The notes under the pieces: model-generated
Databases searched by the model: none
What the model was told of the DNA's origin: nothing
What the model saw: the letters and a program-made list of their open reading frames with translations, nothing else
Translations under genes and position numbers: made by a program
Part shown: positions 9,223-9,406 of the stretch, in pieces
Numbering within the stretch: the stretch's first letter is position 1
How the letters are laid out: the number at the start of each line of letters is the position of its first letter
Assembly (NCBI GenBank): GCA_003645605.1
Contig: QNAY01000022.1
Location: forward strand, 1-9,406
Direction: 5' to 3'
Source: Thermodesulfobacteriota bacterium
Lineage (GTDB): Bacteria > Desulfobacterota > Dissulfuribacteria > Dissulfuribacterales > UBA3076
DNA: 9,406 bases

Positions 9223-9406
9223 CATTCCCTTATGACACTCTTCCACAACTTCCTGCAGCTCTTTGTTCAGCTCCGGGGGAAGACCGTTGATTTTTACGTC
9301 CAGGAATCCCCGGACTATGGTGGATGTAGCCTCTTCTTCATCAAGACCCCGGGCCATGAGGTATTCGATCTCCTCCTGGGCGATTCGGCCTACGGCTGCT
9401 TCGTGG
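9220..9406 (-). CDS. SufB/SufD-family Fe-S cluster assembly protein, C-terminal fragment
   Basis: Only the last 61 residues are inside the window; the gene continues beyond the right edge. The fragment begins [20 protein letters not shown] and continues [30 protein letters not shown]. It matches the C-terminal signature of SufB and SufD proteins (HEA.VG.I..E...YL.SRGL...EA...IV.GF). These form the scaffold complex with the ATPase SufC for Fe-S cluster assembly in the cytoplasm. SufB and SufD cannot be told apart from this piece. The minus-strand frame ends in TGA at 9222-9220, 24 nt before the nadE start, so co-transcription with nadE and holB is likely. Confidence 0.8.
   Translation of the reverse strand, partial: HEAAVGRIAQEEIEYLMARGLDEEEATSTIVRGFLDVKINGLPPELNKELQEVVEECHKGM

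Overview
The window looks like chromosomal DNA of a Gram-negative anaerobe, most likely a deltaproteobacterium (Desulfobacterota-like). This is an inference from gene content and style: a Feo ferrous-iron operon with extra FeoA domains, a SUF-type protein next to glutamine-dependent NAD synthetase and DNA polymerase III delta', and a large hybrid histidine kinase. No rRNA, tRNA, phage, transposase or CRISPR is visible, and no taxonomic marker is decisive.

Layout. Positions 1-123 are non-coding and hold a palindrome-containing element that resembles an interspersed intergenic repeat. Positions 124-3238 (minus strand) are a compact iron-uptake operon, transcribed in the order Fur-FeoA fusion regulator, stand-alone FeoA, FeoB. 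Its genes are 10-15 nt apart. Positions 3239-3717 are a divergent intergenic region of about 480 bp. It contains a good sigma70-type promoter for the feo operon, an inverted repeat over its -10, a possible eroded membrane-protein tail, a competing-hairpin arrangement and a weak candidate promoter for the kinase. Positions 3718-6513 (plus strand) encode a 931-aa membrane hybrid histidine kinase with two receiver domains. Positions 6521-9406 (minus strand) are a second run transcribed as SUF protein (only its C-terminus is in the window), then nadE, then holB. The kinase and holB converge with only 7 bp between their stop codons.

How the genes work together. FeoB is the GTP-dependent ferrous-iron channel and FeoA its small SH3-like partner. 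The first gene of the operon joins a Fur-type metal-responsive repressor to a second FeoA domain, so regulator and transport partner are physically linked. This is the most unusual item in the window. Its Fur recognition helix also departs from the canonical TVYRTL pattern, and no canonical Fur box is seen at its own promoter. The SUF/nadE/holB run is a housekeeping set (Fe-S assembly, NAD synthesis, clamp loading). The kinase has no cognate response regulator here, so its pathway cannot be named.
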